A stretch of 64,000 nt of DNA from Tubulanus polymorphus (taxonomy: Eukaryota; Nemertea; Palaeonemertea; Tubulaniformes; Tubulanidae). Positions 48,100-60,338 of the stretch are shown here, piece by piece; within the stretch, counting starts at the first letter, position 1, and every line of letters begins with the position of its first letter. Position numbers and translations under genes: made by a program. Location: the NCBI RefSeq assembly GCF_964204645.1, contig NC_134031.1:16985307-17049306 (forward strand). Direction: 5' to 3'. The notes below the pieces were generated by a model. It was not told where the DNA came from. It did no database searches and was given only the letters and a program-made list of their open reading frames with translations.

Positions 48100-48869
48100 T
48101 CGATATACTGTTTACATTGACTGATGTTCATTGCCGACAATTCAATGAAGTAACACTATAGCGACGAGCGAACAGGAATTTAAGGCCGCTTTAAAAGTCA
48201 TTCATCACAATCGTTCGAAATTAATTCATTTCGTATGAAGATTAATCTGCTATCGTTTCAACACAGCCGAATATTGAGTTCGAGTAAAATACTGACTCCA
48301 CGTCCATTACAAGTCATTCTATCTATATTCATTCTACCGTGACGATACTTAAAGAATTGTATAAGGCCATTTGTCCACTTTTATCTTACACTCTCAATGC
48401 TTATCCTTCGAATCTTAATCGATGGTTTCCAAGATATTGCACAAATTGAAAATTGCTCTCGGGAGCCATTTCTCTGGTTTATGCCCCTTATGCATTGACC
48501 CGAATAAATCGATAAATTGACCCGATCGATTTCAGACCCTCGTTTAACTTGACCTCGGTAAAGCTTCCAGGTAAACACGACTATTCAATATCCAATCATA
48601 ATTCGATACCAATGTTTGAGGTAAACTTATCCCCGACGTGGACCGATGCTGATATATCAGACAAGACATTAAATATTTACCAGCAGTGCAGAAACACGAG
48701 TATATAATTTCAGGCTATCAAGCGGGACTTCAACGAGCATAAACCAAACGGAAACTGCGCCCGTGGGAATTGACATTTCAACGCCGCGAGATCGGAGATC
48801 TGAGGATACTCGCGTCTAAATATTGTGTTTACTCGCAATACACAAGATGAAGAACGTTCACATTCAGGC

Positions 48870-49090
48870 GCGCGCGCACTGACGAGAGAGAGGGAGGGAG
48901 AGAGAGAGGCGACGACGTAAAGAGAGTTACTGATGTTGAGCTTTAGTCTGTAGTCGTTGCCTGGTGTGAATAGTCATTACTCGCGGTATCGCTGATCGAG
49001 AATCATAACGGTTCAGAGCGAAATCCGACCGTGGATGAGAATAACAACTAACACTGAACGGGATAGGATTTATAGATTTTAAAAGCTCAG
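48870..49090 (+). promoter_or_regulatory. probable promoter and 5' UTR exon of the PRRT-like gene
   Basis: A GAGA-rich tract at 48885-48910 is followed by CpG-containing DNA and a clean splice donor CTCAG|GTAAGC at 49090. The next strong plus-strand acceptor that leads into coding sequence is at 53039. A non-coding first exon spliced over 4 kb is a simple model; it is inference. Confidence 0.35.
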
Positions 49091-52000
49091 GTAAGCGACC
49101 GATATTGATGATTTAGCAGAATTTATCATTACGGTACTTTCAACCACTTAACAAATTCTTCGACGAATGTTTTCGCAATGCGTTTAGTTCTTAAGGTAGT
49201 TATCGATGATTTATATTAAAGATATTCATGAATTCTGGAGGCAATTGAGAATCTTTTTTACAAAGCCTTGGAAAGAAATCATTCGCAGAACTTCGAAAAG
49301 GTTACAGTTCAAGGCTATTTTTACACACTCTTATAGCTTCATTGTTTCCCCTTAGTTCACATAGTTCAACTTCAATTTTCAAATCTCCACGCGAATATCG
49401 CGACGAACGCATGGTTCGTTCCCGTAAGACACATGAAAGAAGCCTTGAAAGGTTATTCGGCTAATCATCCGCTGCTTAAAGACTAACCGGGATATCAGAA
49501 CTGTGCCTTCTAGCTCATGAACTAACCAGATGATACGGTCTAGTAGACGTGACATTACTACACCGAAGAGGATTCTACCTGAGAAGTAACCATCTGGTTC
49601 ATTCGAGTGCTATGTATGTCGTGCTAAAAACGTTCATAGCTGATTAAAAGCTCATATACGCTAGCAGCCATATTTCCTCTCATGTTTCATATTTCAAATA
49701 CGGAAGATACAATATCCCCGAGGTAAGCAAATATCATTTATCCGCAGAAGTGTACTTTGTGAAATGCATAATGCATTCGATGTTGGCTTTATTTGAAAGT
49801 ATACTTTCTGCATATTTTTGGAGTTGATAAATGATTGTTTCATAGCCAGGTTTATGACGATGGCACGAAATCGAAAGAATGTTCGCGTGCACAAAATGCA
49901 TTCCTTTGCGTGGCTCCCAACTACTTTAAAGGCTCTCCTTGGATTGCTTTACGTGCGTTTCAATACTTGAGATGCTATATGCATGAGACATAACAATCGA
50001 AATGAGTAAAGATCTGTTTTATTGAAATGCTATCTAATTTTCTTAAAAACAAGTCATACGGATGATTGTGTTAGGTAAAGTATTAGGCAAATATTCGAGA
50101 TGTCGCCTTCTCCACTGCAACAAACCATGGACTTAACTCTAAAATGACTCTATATCGTTTTAGAGCCCATGAACAAACATAATTATTTGTGAACTGTCAC
50201 CGCTGCAGTCCATTATTCCGAAATCTAAACCATCATCCATCATTAACTATTTAATGTTTGCTGCCATATTGCGCCATTATCAGTCCATTAGATCGGATGC
50301 CGTTTTTTACGCTACACCGCCATTCTTGTCACGTCGTCAATTTCACACTCTCGGCTGCCAGATAATCTCATTACCGTTAAAATGAATTTAAGTTTTTCGT
50401 TGAAGTGTTAAGCGAGATGTTCAATGCGAAGACGACGTCGATAGCGCTGATTTTATCGGATGTAGAACCATTGAACCGTTCATCGGCTGATAATCTACCG
50501 TCGCGAACGTCGCGCTATTGGTTCCTCCGATGAGAACGTAACGCTTTTCGTTTTGCTCGGCGAGAAAAAGGACAAGTTACGACCATTACTGGTTATCAGA
50601 ATATCGAACGAGAATTAGGAACCATTTAGTCAATTCCGATGCATGCAGTTAGCTCTCTTAATTACGTACTTTTGAATGGGATGAGCAGTAATTCAAGTTT
50701 AATTATCGGGAAGACGATATCAATGTTTATAACTTTACCAGCGCGCATTAGTGCATTAACTTTTTAAATGAGTGATTTCATTAAAAAAGTTTATTGCCAG
50801 CTTAGTTCATCGATATTTTTACTTTGTTTCTATCTTAATCCAATCTCGAGATATGAACGAAATAGAAAATGTAACGGGGGAAAATAGGGACAAAAAATTC
50901 AACAATGCGGACCCAGCGGGTATCCAAAAATGGCGCCTGGAAACTGTAAAAAGGCTTATTAATCCGGCTTCAATACCCAAGCCGAGATTCCTTCATCTAT
51001 TTTGAACAACATGCTATTACTTTAAGCAGAGCTGCTACATTTCTAAACCCTAACTAAAAATCTCCTTTAGATAAACACTTTTCGTTGCTGTGTATATATA
51101 AATACTCAATGATATACATCATTGAGTATTTTCTTAATCGGGTAAGCCAAAAAATCAACATAATTTGTATTTCCGTACCATCGTCACTTCCGGTCCAAAA
51201 TGGACCAAGCCTATGCTTTAAAGGATATGCAAAAAGTTATAGCGTTATTCTTTTTTCAATAATAGAAATGGCTGAATCAGGGTTGCATATTTTTGAAGAT
51301 CTGCTTTGATTATGTATAACAATATCGGCGACCGTAGAGAGAGGCTTCAATCATTCCGAACCCGTCGCGCGCGCTGTCATTTCTTAGAAAAAAGTAGCGC
51401 ACACCGGAAGTATGCCCGCGAGAACTCAATTAAATAGAAATGTGAGATATAAAAAGATGCTCCCCCAGAAAACAGACAGCAAATGGCGACTCTGCTTCGG
51501 TGACTACTTCGCCAGCATCCGCCAATTATTTGATAACCCAATTTCTTCTGTGATCTTTGAAACATCGCGACTTCAACGGTTTTGATTTGTTTATCGTCGC
51601 GCTGGGAATTATACCGTGGCTTTTAGATTTTAACTAAATGACGTTCTCTTTCCTCAACAAAATGTGCCAGTCAGCATTTCATGAACCATTTGCTTTCCGA
51701 GCCTAATTTAATGCAATTAAACCGCCTACTGTAGTCGGATACGCACGCATGACGGTTGAACATGGAATGACAAGGCTTATTAAATAGCTTTGAAAGGAAT
51801 CGCGTGAGTTTTGTCAAACGTTCTTGGCATTTAAGGGATGTTTACCTTATCATTGGTTGTGATTACAATTTAAGGAGCTTTCATCTATTCTAGAAAATTT
51901 TTGAATTGAAAAATAATGTTTTATTTTCATTTTTGCCACGGGAATCAAACTTTTTTTTTAATCGTGGAACTGTGTGTTCTATCTTTTAGTGTAAAGTTGA

Positions 52001-53039
52001 TGAACAACGTGAAATAGCATTCACTCGTCTAATTCGTCTAGCTTTTTTATTCAAATTCATTTTTTCAAAATCTCATCAGACTTACGGAGCCGATGAAGAG
52101 AGGGGGCAAGATAGATAGGGAGACAAAGAGACCTGTGATTATTGAATCAAAGTGAACCATCAAAACGAAAAGGCTTCAGTCACATCAGACGAATGCGTGT
52201 GTTATTACAGCGGAAAGATGCCGGAGGCCTTTCTTTATTTCACTTCTGAAATTCAACTACCTTCAACATTTATAGCCTGTTCTTCCAGACATTTTCCATG
52301 GATCCGAACACAAAACACTCAAGTCTGGTAACAGAATGCCAATTAGTATTCAAAACATAGAGACGTTCTTTTATATTTCAGTCAGATCCCTATTTATTCC
52401 GTTTCCGTTTTTATATTCGCTTTTCTTTCTGATACTTGGTACTTGGTAGTTCTAATACATTATGTATTCATGGATCATTAGTTGTTTTCTGCGCTGCAAT
52501 TTTCGGATATTTACGACACCGCTTGTCTGCCGCAATGTTTATGGGTATAATAGAAAAACCAACGGACAAGCATTTTGAACCTTGTAGCGCTAATCATCTT
52601 GCTTTATGATGTCGTTGTGTTCACCAAGTTATCTACATACGTACAATTCGTGAAACGAATGTTGCAATTTGCGGTTGATCCGAAATGGCTTCCCTGTAAA
52701 CGGTGCACGGGATTTTTCTTGATTGATTCTCGAGACAAAATCCACTTTTACCGGAGCACCATTTCGAGACGAAAGGGTGATTGCGTGTCATTAAATCTGC
52801 ATCTAATCTCTGGAGGAAATTCTGGACAGGAATCCGACGAGGGAAATTGCACATGATTGCGCACTGTTACGACGAAACCTACTATGAAATTGAAGGTGCC
52901 TCGGAATATGTTTATTTTTTTCATTATCGTTTACTCTTACTCGATAGAAAGTTAGTTACGTTCGCGTCCAAGGAATATTTCAACATTTATCGGGTTCATT
53001 TAGATTTAACATCGAAATAGTTTTTTTTTGTCTTTTCAG
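49091..53039. other. probable first intron of the PRRT-like gene
   Basis: No coding exon is supported. It contains a perfect 13-bp-arm hairpin at 51101-51130 and a few short open frames without recognisable features (for example near 51459 and 52575). Confidence 0.4.
51101..51130. repeat. perfect small palindrome
   Basis: Arms AATACTCAATGAT and ATCATTGAGTATT are exact reverse complements around ATAC. It could be a chance AT-rich palindrome or the relic of a small element. Confidence 0.7.
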
Positions 53040-54970
53040 AAATCGGCTTTCTATGGTCCAACAAGATGTGAGGAAAATATGGCGCGATGAATTTGAAAGG
53101 AGTCGATGCAGCAGCGTGCACGGAAACACAACCGACGAGTAATGGATGGAAATCTTAGTAAATCAGAGTTCAATACGATGAAACCAGTGTCGTACGCGGA
53201 ACCGGTGCCCACGTGGAGCAGAGCCAAACGGCAATGGACCTGGGCGTGGGGATTTCATACGTACGGTTTCGGTTCGTTATTCTTGATCACGGCGATCATG
53301 ATGTTCATTTCCGTTTTGAAACTCCACAACAGATGCCGTAATCATAAATACGTCGTGACCTTGAACTCGATGTTACTCGTGTGCGGAATGTGTCGCGGTT
53401 TCTATTTGATTATCGATCCGTATTGGTCAACGAAAATACTACCGAAAACATTCTCGATGGTTCTTTTCGGTGTCGGACACCCGAGTTTGACATCGGCGTT
53501 CAGTTTGCTGCAGTGGGCATTTCTACGGATAACACAGGTGAAATTAGGACCGTGGAGATTTCCAAGCTACCAGGCTCTTTCCATTTTCATATTCTTCCAC
53601 TTTTCGCTAGTCATATCAATAGACGTAGCTGTGTCGTTGGATACGTCCCTAAAACTAATGCTCATCGTTACCGAAAGTATGTTCATATTGTGGGGCTTCA
53701 TTTTGTGCGGGATTTTCATATTCAAGGGTTTCAAAATAACGCAGTTCACCAGCGAAACGCAGAAAGCCCTAAAACAGCTCAGTATGTACAATCACTTCAG
53801 AAACGACCCGGAAGCCTTCCGTAAAGACGGAGTCATTAAACGAGTGAAACGACCGAAAATACGGATAACTAATGACGAGGAAGATACGTTGAGTATTTTC
53901 ACTGAATCTTCGTCTGGGTGCAGTGATTCATCCATCATTTCTTGTCACGTGACGCGATTCAATATCGACAAGGATTCATCGGCGGATGAACGCGCCAGGA
54001 ACGTTTCCGAGGAACCGGAAGAGGTCAATCTGTTAAACAACGCCAAACTAGAAATAATCATGACGGAAGATAATATAACGGTGATCGATCGGCAGTCCTC
54101 CCCGGTCGCCGAACCTGCCACGCAAGACAGTGCGCTGTCTAGTCTCAATACGACTCTACCAGAAAGCAGCAATGGCTCCAAAAGTAAAACCGCTCAAAGC
54201 CTGAAACCAAGCGACGATAATGACGCATCGGTGGCCTCTCACGTGACGTCACCATCTTTATCGGAAGTTTGCTCAAGTTTGGAAAGTGGGAGCGTTTATA
54301 CCGCGGACGATGACTTCGCGAATTCGCAATTCAACGCTTCCAAAACCTGCGCCATCGCGCCGCAATCTCATCATCGAAAGTCGCCAGCGACGGATATAAA
54401 AAGCGCAAATACCGAAAGTGCGGTTTCAGCTCGGGCGGGCGGCGACAATGTTACGTTCGCAGACCACCGTTCCTCTTCCCACGGTTCACTCGAAGGGCTC
54501 GTCTTTCAAATAAACAACTGTTTCGAAATGCAAGAAAACTCGACGTCGTTTCAAAGGTTACCTCAAGACGAGAACGAAAACGTCCACGATGAAATGGCTG
54601 ATAACATTGGTGCTCTCGAAAACGTCGATTATGGCGGTTACATGGCCGACACGGAGGCCGGATCTCCACGATTCAAAGCCAGAAAGGACAGCATCGACGT
54701 ACATTCCGATGATAGTAAAACCTGGGTCGAACAAACTAAACAAAATTGCGCCTTAAAAACGAGCGAATCGGCCTGCAGCACGATTAGTTTCTATCGTATT
54801 CGACAAGGGCGGATGCTACATAAGCTAGTCAAGATTTGCTATTTAACAACTATGTTTCAATTCATACTATGTATATTACAACTGTACGCCATGTTTGGAG
54901 TTTACGGTGTTCTCGCGAAGACTCACAAAGTAGACCCGTGGCCCTGGTATTCCTTCCACACTTGCTTTCG
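53040..54970 (+). CDS. PRRT3/PRRT4-like multi-pass membrane protein, large 5' coding exon
   Basis: The exon begins after the acceptor TTTTTGTCTTTTCAG (53039). An in-frame TGA (53094) precedes ATG 53106, and a second Met is at codon 13. It encodes 621 residues and ends in TTTCG|GTAAGT, so the gene continues. The block PTWSRAKRQWTWAWGFHTYG, with TM helices about 52-73, 81-103, 115-140, 154-176 and 180-207, plus RGFYLIIDPYWS and SLLQWAFLRITQ, has the pattern of the vertebrate proline-rich transmembrane proteins 3/4 C-terminal membrane domain. A long acidic, Ser-rich loop (about 230-575) lies between helix 5 and the next helix (about 583-607, YLTTMFQFILCILQLYAMFG), followed by PWPWYSFHTCFR. In vertebrates the Pro-rich part is N-terminal; here the N-terminus is short. 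The 3' exons were not found before 64 kb. Identification is from remembered pattern, not alignment. Confidence 0.7.
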
Positions 54971-55564
54971 GTAAGTTAGTAATGATCATCTATCTCTACA
55001 AGACCTTTTTTCAATAGATAATCAGAAGAAATATCGACCAAAGCTCCGAGAAGCCTCGAGATTACGTAACTCTTAAATACAATTTATACCGTCGCATTCG
55101 GGACGGCCAAAAGTCACCATGGTCACCCCGCAGAGTGATAAATTAAATCCCACTCCTGCTATTTTGTTCAATTAAGGCGCGAGCAGTCAATCTTGATTTG
55201 ATTCGTTCGCAACGATTTACCAATAAAAGGATCGGCTAAAGAAACCGAAATTGAATTACCGTTTGAGAATCGGAACTGTCGAGATAAATCTTATACTACA
55301 AATGAGACTGGAAACACGGTTTTCGCGATGTTATTTTTTCGTGTCAACATCCATTAGGATAAGTTCTAGTGTTGTAATGCTTCCAGACAAAATCTTCTGA
55401 TAGTTGGTTAAATAATTTATCATCGGCGTCGTTAAGGTTATTTCCCTTGAGGCACGCTACCAATTCGAATGTCCAGTGGCAACACATCAATCATTAAAAA
55501 TAAGCGGCGTACGTTGGCAAGCCATTTAGCGCTAGTCAGTTGCGTCTTCTCTTTTGCCTTTATT

Positions 55565-55882
55565 GAGGTCAGATATATCGCGTGGAAATGCATTTCATAT
55601 TTTCTCGGGTATATTCGCCAAAACTTTGCCAAAACTGCTCTTGATCGTCTAGAGTTTTAAGTTAAATGAGGTCAGACACATCTCGTGGTGTACCATCGAA
55701 AACATAAATGCATTTCATATTTTCTCGGGTATATTCGCCAAAATTTTGCCAAAACTGCTCTTGATCGTCTAGAGTTTTGAGCTAACTGAGGTCAGACACA
55801 TCTCGTGGTGCACCATAGAGGCATTTCATATTTTCTCTCGCGCATATTTGCCAAACTGCTCTAGGTTGATCTAGGATTTTAA
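55565..55882. repeat. tandem repeat, three copies of a 95-120-bp unit
   Basis: Each copy starts GAGGTCAGAYAYATC (55565, 55668, 55788) and includes GCATTTCATATTTTCTC, then TTGCCAAAACTGCTC and a GATCTAGAGTTTT-like end. Copies 1 and 2 are nearly identical in the second half; copy 3 is more diverged. Confidence 0.8.
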
Positions 55883-58800
55883 AAGACATCTCGTTAAAAA
55901 CGACTTGCATACGTATATGCAAATTCGCACGTCATCACCGGAAGTCGTAGCCTGCAGACGGAAGCGTACCGCACGCATGTGTAGAATGGGAATCTTGGTT
56001 AATTTGAGAGATAACAAGCCGCCATGTTGGTGAGAATGAAACCGACAAAGCCAGTCAGCTGTTCCGGCCGACGAAATTGTAACTGGTAATTGGACGTAAT
56101 AATCCATTTATGGGAAACACCAGGAATCGACTTAATGGATATTTATGAGTTTCTGTAAGGCGCGCACACACGTTGTGTTTGAGATGTGCCAACCTAACGA
56201 CACTTAATGTGCCTGCAATATTGAGCAATAAATTATAGATTGAACTTTATTGGTGTCGTTCGTGCTTCCAATTTACGAACGCCTTGTGGGCTTCAATTTG
56301 ATAATGAGCTGAGATGGTGACTTATAAATGTTTAATTCAAATCATTACCAATATACGTTCATGTTATGTGCCATTACACTGTTCTTATCAATTCCCCTTG
56401 GCATAGTTGAGATTCGGACCTTGGCTTTCTGAGACTCTCCCACGGTATAGCTGCACACGGAGGCTATTCAGGCAGGGTGTCTCCAGTTTCCTGATGCCAT
56501 CATAAGGTTTGATATTTGATATTAGGGTGTAAATTCTATTTTGTTATCAATCGAATTAGGGTTTCAAATACAGTACAGTAACCATGGACGTTCAAGTCTC
56601 TTGGAAAAAAAGGTTTAAGTGATAATGATAAATAAATGATGAATCCCTGCTGCGAGGACGATGGTAGCAGTATCGGGTTGAAACCATACACTCGTGGCAT
56701 TATTTCATATGATGAAACTCTCATTTGAATACTCTCATATCCTATGGGCTAGGCTACAAAAATTAGTAGACGTATTCTTTTTAATATCTATCGTGGGGTA
56801 AGCTTTCCCCCGCGGTTGGCCGTTTATCAAAGATTTATTCGTGTATATGGAGTTTCAGAGAGGATTCTCATTTGAAGCGCTATTGATCCTGTCTATTTCT
56901 AGTTGCCGCAATTATTCCTTAATCCGGCATTTCTTGTCATTCGTGTCCCCGGGGTAGAAACCGCCGCGGCCATTGCAAGATCGACTTAATGGAAAAATGA
57001 GCGCTATTTCGATGAGAAAGGTAGAAACATTGTTTGATGTCGGGATGAGCGAGTTCCGTCAAGAGAATTTCATCGGAATCGATTCTCGCGAAAAATGCGA
57101 AATGGTACTTTTGGGTAAAGCAAAGTATCGGAAAGAATCTAAACTCTGTTCGAAGACACACGATACAGGGGATGTACTAGTCGAGGTGACGCGGTCGGTT
57201 TATGAGAATGATTCTGAAAGACATCCGCGCGCAGTCACTGGTGAATCTTCTTACGTATACATTTATACACAAGCTGAGGTTTTGCTTTCGAGTCACGCCT
57301 CAGACCTAATACATTTTTTTTTCTCATTTTAATTACGCAATTTCCTGCAAAAGTGATTGATGTTGGCTTACAAGTGGATGTCACTATACAAGCTTTGTCA
57401 GCGTCAAATGTAAATTCGGCTTCACGTTGCCGGTAACTTAATTAACCTAGACATTCAGCACGACTTTGTGCGTTGCGTTGACTCTTTTTTTCTCCGCCCG
57501 TATAATGACATAAATCGTGGCTTACTGAGTAGATTTAGCAAACGTAAACGGATTCACCGAGATAAGACGAAAACGTCTTAATCAGGTTTTCGCAGAATTT
57601 CAGCTTAATTTTCGTGATTATTCCCGAAATGAACTTAGTATGAAAATGCAACCAAGAAACACAGAATGGGTTTTATCTAAATTAGATTTAGATCGTGAAT
57701 TGGGTTTTACGTCATCGACTGCCGGTCTTCCTTTTGAAAATGCGGTGTTACAGATTACGTGTATACTAGTAGTGTTTTGAAGTCTCTCGAAATATTCGTT
57801 AAACGTCAGTCGGTATTCAACACGAATCGCGATACTCGGGAATTCGTCTGCTCAACTTCGGCTATCGTCGTAATGACAGAAAAACACTCGTCGGTCCTCA
57901 TCAGCAATAAAGTAACTTAGCAAGCCATCTTCGACTCAAGTACCATTATGTTCGCTTCCGTCGTTCTATTTGGCACTAGCGCCTGAAGGCCGTATAGCAT
58001 AGAATAAAGCGCGGCATCCTACCGGAGTTGCATAGCAGAAATTGAGTTTTCACAGTCAATCGCGATAAACCAAACATAATCACCGTTAATGGTAAAACAC
58101 GACAGTTCGGAAATTAAAGACATTCAATACATCACGGAGAACATTTTGTTGGCTAATCGCGAATCGAAAAAAGTCATCGATCTCTTTCGCGTATATCCGT
58201 ATACAGGACAAACTCGGTCGCCGCGTTCAGATCCTCCATCAGATAGCTTTCATTCGTTCGATCACTGCGCTATATGTATAAACACCGAAAGACAAATGGT
58301 CCCTTCAAAATGCAGATAGCGTGACTTTCGTTCGTGAATGGTTAATGATTTTATTCGAAATGCAGCGATAGTTGGTAGTTGGCCTCATCACTCGGTTGAC
58401 ATTTAATGCACCTTCCCAAAGGTTGCTAATGGTATCCATCGCGTTTTAGACGCATTTCACGGATGTTTATTTTCGTTGTAAAAAGAAAGTACAGTCAATC
58501 AGCCTTCACGGCTTGTTATTTCTCTTCTCTTTTTTTTGTATTCGTTACCGCGCGGTTCTAGTTTTTACACCAGTGTAGCTCGGGGATCATATTTATTTGA
58601 GATATCGCGTTGCATGTGACTGAGGAAATGGCTGCCGTTCTTGCGGCAGCGGTAAGTCATTTTTTCATTAGCCGACAAGATCGTCAATTTACATATAATT
58701 TTCGCACCAGCGCCGCGATGCACACTTCATTTTCTATAGAATATAGCTAATTGAGCGAGCCTAGATCAAAGTAATACTTCGATAGTATCTATATTTGCTT

Positions 58801-59575
58801 CATTTAGTCGGCCGATGTTTCTTAATGGAAAACGCGCCGCGACAAGAAGTCATTTGATCGCTAACAACAAAAGCTCCAGGGCATCATCAACGAGACGATC
58901 TTATTCTAAGTGGCATATCTGCTCATGAAAAATGTATTCTTATTTTTCCGCATTATTTAATGTAGTATCATGTGCATTTCGTTTATTTTGTTTGACAAAC
59001 CGAGAAAATATACGCTCAAATTAACGTTAATTCCCGATATTCAAATTTCATCCTTTTCGTGGTCCGAGTCATCGAACCGTTCTGTGGGTGACGGTTGAAG
59101 AAGTTTCTGCACTTAAGGTATAAAAATAGTTCGTAGCTCTTCTCAATTCTAAGCCACTACCTTGAAACGGTTATTCAACGCGATAACACATTTCGGCCAT
59201 ATCGAGTTTAATGCTTCAGCCCGTAAAAAATGGGTTGTATGGGTATTGGAATTATAGATGATGACAGGGATAACATTATGCATTGTCTCAGATAAAAGGC
59301 GACACGGAGGTAATCCACAGCTTACAGGAGAGGAATATCTGGAGGAGGTTATTAATTAATTAGTTGCGTGCAGGTCTGTTATTTACTAAGCCTCTGTATT
59401 CGAGTACGCGAGCCGGGTATTATATCATTAATGCACATACAGTGTAAAGATTTAACGTATATAGTTGTCACATCAACCCCGAATAGAAAAGTCAGACGCT
59501 GATTGAAATGATGTCTATCGTTTTGATGAAACACGCTATATTTCAAAGCAAAAATTGTGACCTTTCAGTTCAGAA

Positions 59576-59776
59576 AATCCCACACTGATATAACGAAACG
59601 ATGAAATACGAAGGTTTCCTTAAAGCTAATAATTTATTGATTCGACGTTTCGACTATAACCTGATAGTCATCTTCAGGAAGATCCGGTTTCAGTCGAAAA
59701 CTTCAAACCAATAAATTATTAGCTTTAAGGAAACTTTTCGTACTTCATCTTTTTCGTTATATCAGCGTGGGATTAA
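59576..59776 (-). mobile_element. inverted-repeat element with hammerhead-like core
   Basis: The terminal inverted repeats start TCCCACACTGATATAACG and end CGTTATATCAGCGTGGGA, extending inward through AAGGTTTCCTTAAAGC and AATAATTTATTG to make arms of about 65-70 bp with small indels. The minus-strand middle carries CTGAAGA (59677-59671), a GACTAT/ATAGTC stem and GAAACGTCG. It has no coding capacity. It is a different sequence from the AAAAACCCACTA family apart from the shared core. Confidence 0.65.
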
Positions 59777-60085
59777 CTAAATGATATCCGTCATTATAAG
59801 TAGACACTTTGGTAAATCATGTTTCTATGTACATGCATATTTTGCTCCTCTTGATATTCCTTTTGATATTGAAGAGTTTCAAACCGGCTATCCAGTCAGA
59901 CAAAGACAAGAACATTCTTCGCGATATCGTTATGGAATATTGATGCTCATTCATTCGATAGATGCGATGGATTTCTAAGACCTCAGAGATTTTAAGGTTT
60001 TGTTCGGAACATCCCAAATCGATCGTTGAAAGCAGACTATATACATACAGATAGGCACTTGCTTATTTGGCGACAAATTCGTGAT

Positions 60086-60288
60086 TTATAGCCACGATTT
60101 AAGCGTCAACGTTTTCCCATTTGTTAATTCAGATTCATTGCGAAATTCGTGATCGGAATCTTCTTTCAACATTAACCGACGCCAAGATAACTTTTTGACT
60201 TTGCGGGATGCGTCGCCGTTCGTAGCTAGTGTCGCCTCTCCGGGGAAATCACGAGCCGCTAACGCCGCTAAACCGACAGCAGGCGAAT
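60086..60288 (-). CDS. possible 3' terminal exon of an unidentified minus-strand gene
   Basis: The minus strand shows an acceptor-like GCACATGCATAG at 60290, then an open frame DSPAVGLAALAARDFPG, continuing KVKKLSWRRLMLKEDSD and ending KTLTLKSWL and TAA (60086). The composition is protein-like and GC-richer than flanking DNA. No upstream exon, family or poly(A) signal was identified, so this may be chance. Confidence 0.25.
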
Positions 60289-60338
60289 CTATGCATGTGC
60301 AATAAGAACCACGGGTTAGCAACAGGTCTCGCACATGG

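Larger units (their letters stand above)
36103..48869. other. 12.8-kb gene-poor region
   Basis: No multi-exon gene could be built. It holds GGGCC-ended elements (40630, 44953, 45088, 45245), a tRNA-like fragment (39340), a 16-nt G run (46820-46835), and two isolated open frames listed separately at 45734 and 47779. CpG-richer patches at 43600-44560 and 45660-46030 may be regulatory. It may be upstream regulatory DNA of the PRRT-like gene; this is inference. Confidence 0.45.
54971..60085. other. region 3' of the PRRT-like exon, intron or intergenic
   Basis: No exon continuing the PRRT-like frame could be identified. Contents are a tandem repeat (55565-55882), a GC hairpin at 58631-58650 and an inverted-repeat element (59576-59776). 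Open frames at 56973 and 58089 have no recognisable content. Confidence 0.4.

Noticed and set aside
53381-53824. Long alternative frame inside the PRRT-like exon
   Set aside because: It overlaps the transmembrane core coding frame and has no domain or start context of its own.
56973-57332. 119-codon plus-strand frame
   Set aside because: Composition looks random, ends in a Phe run from a T tract, and no family or splice context is seen.
58631-58650. GC hairpin (GCTGCCG/CGGCAGC) directly before GTAAGT, tested as a PRRT-like exon end
   Set aside because: The frame joined from 54970 stops within about 15 codons and lacks the expected membrane sequence.
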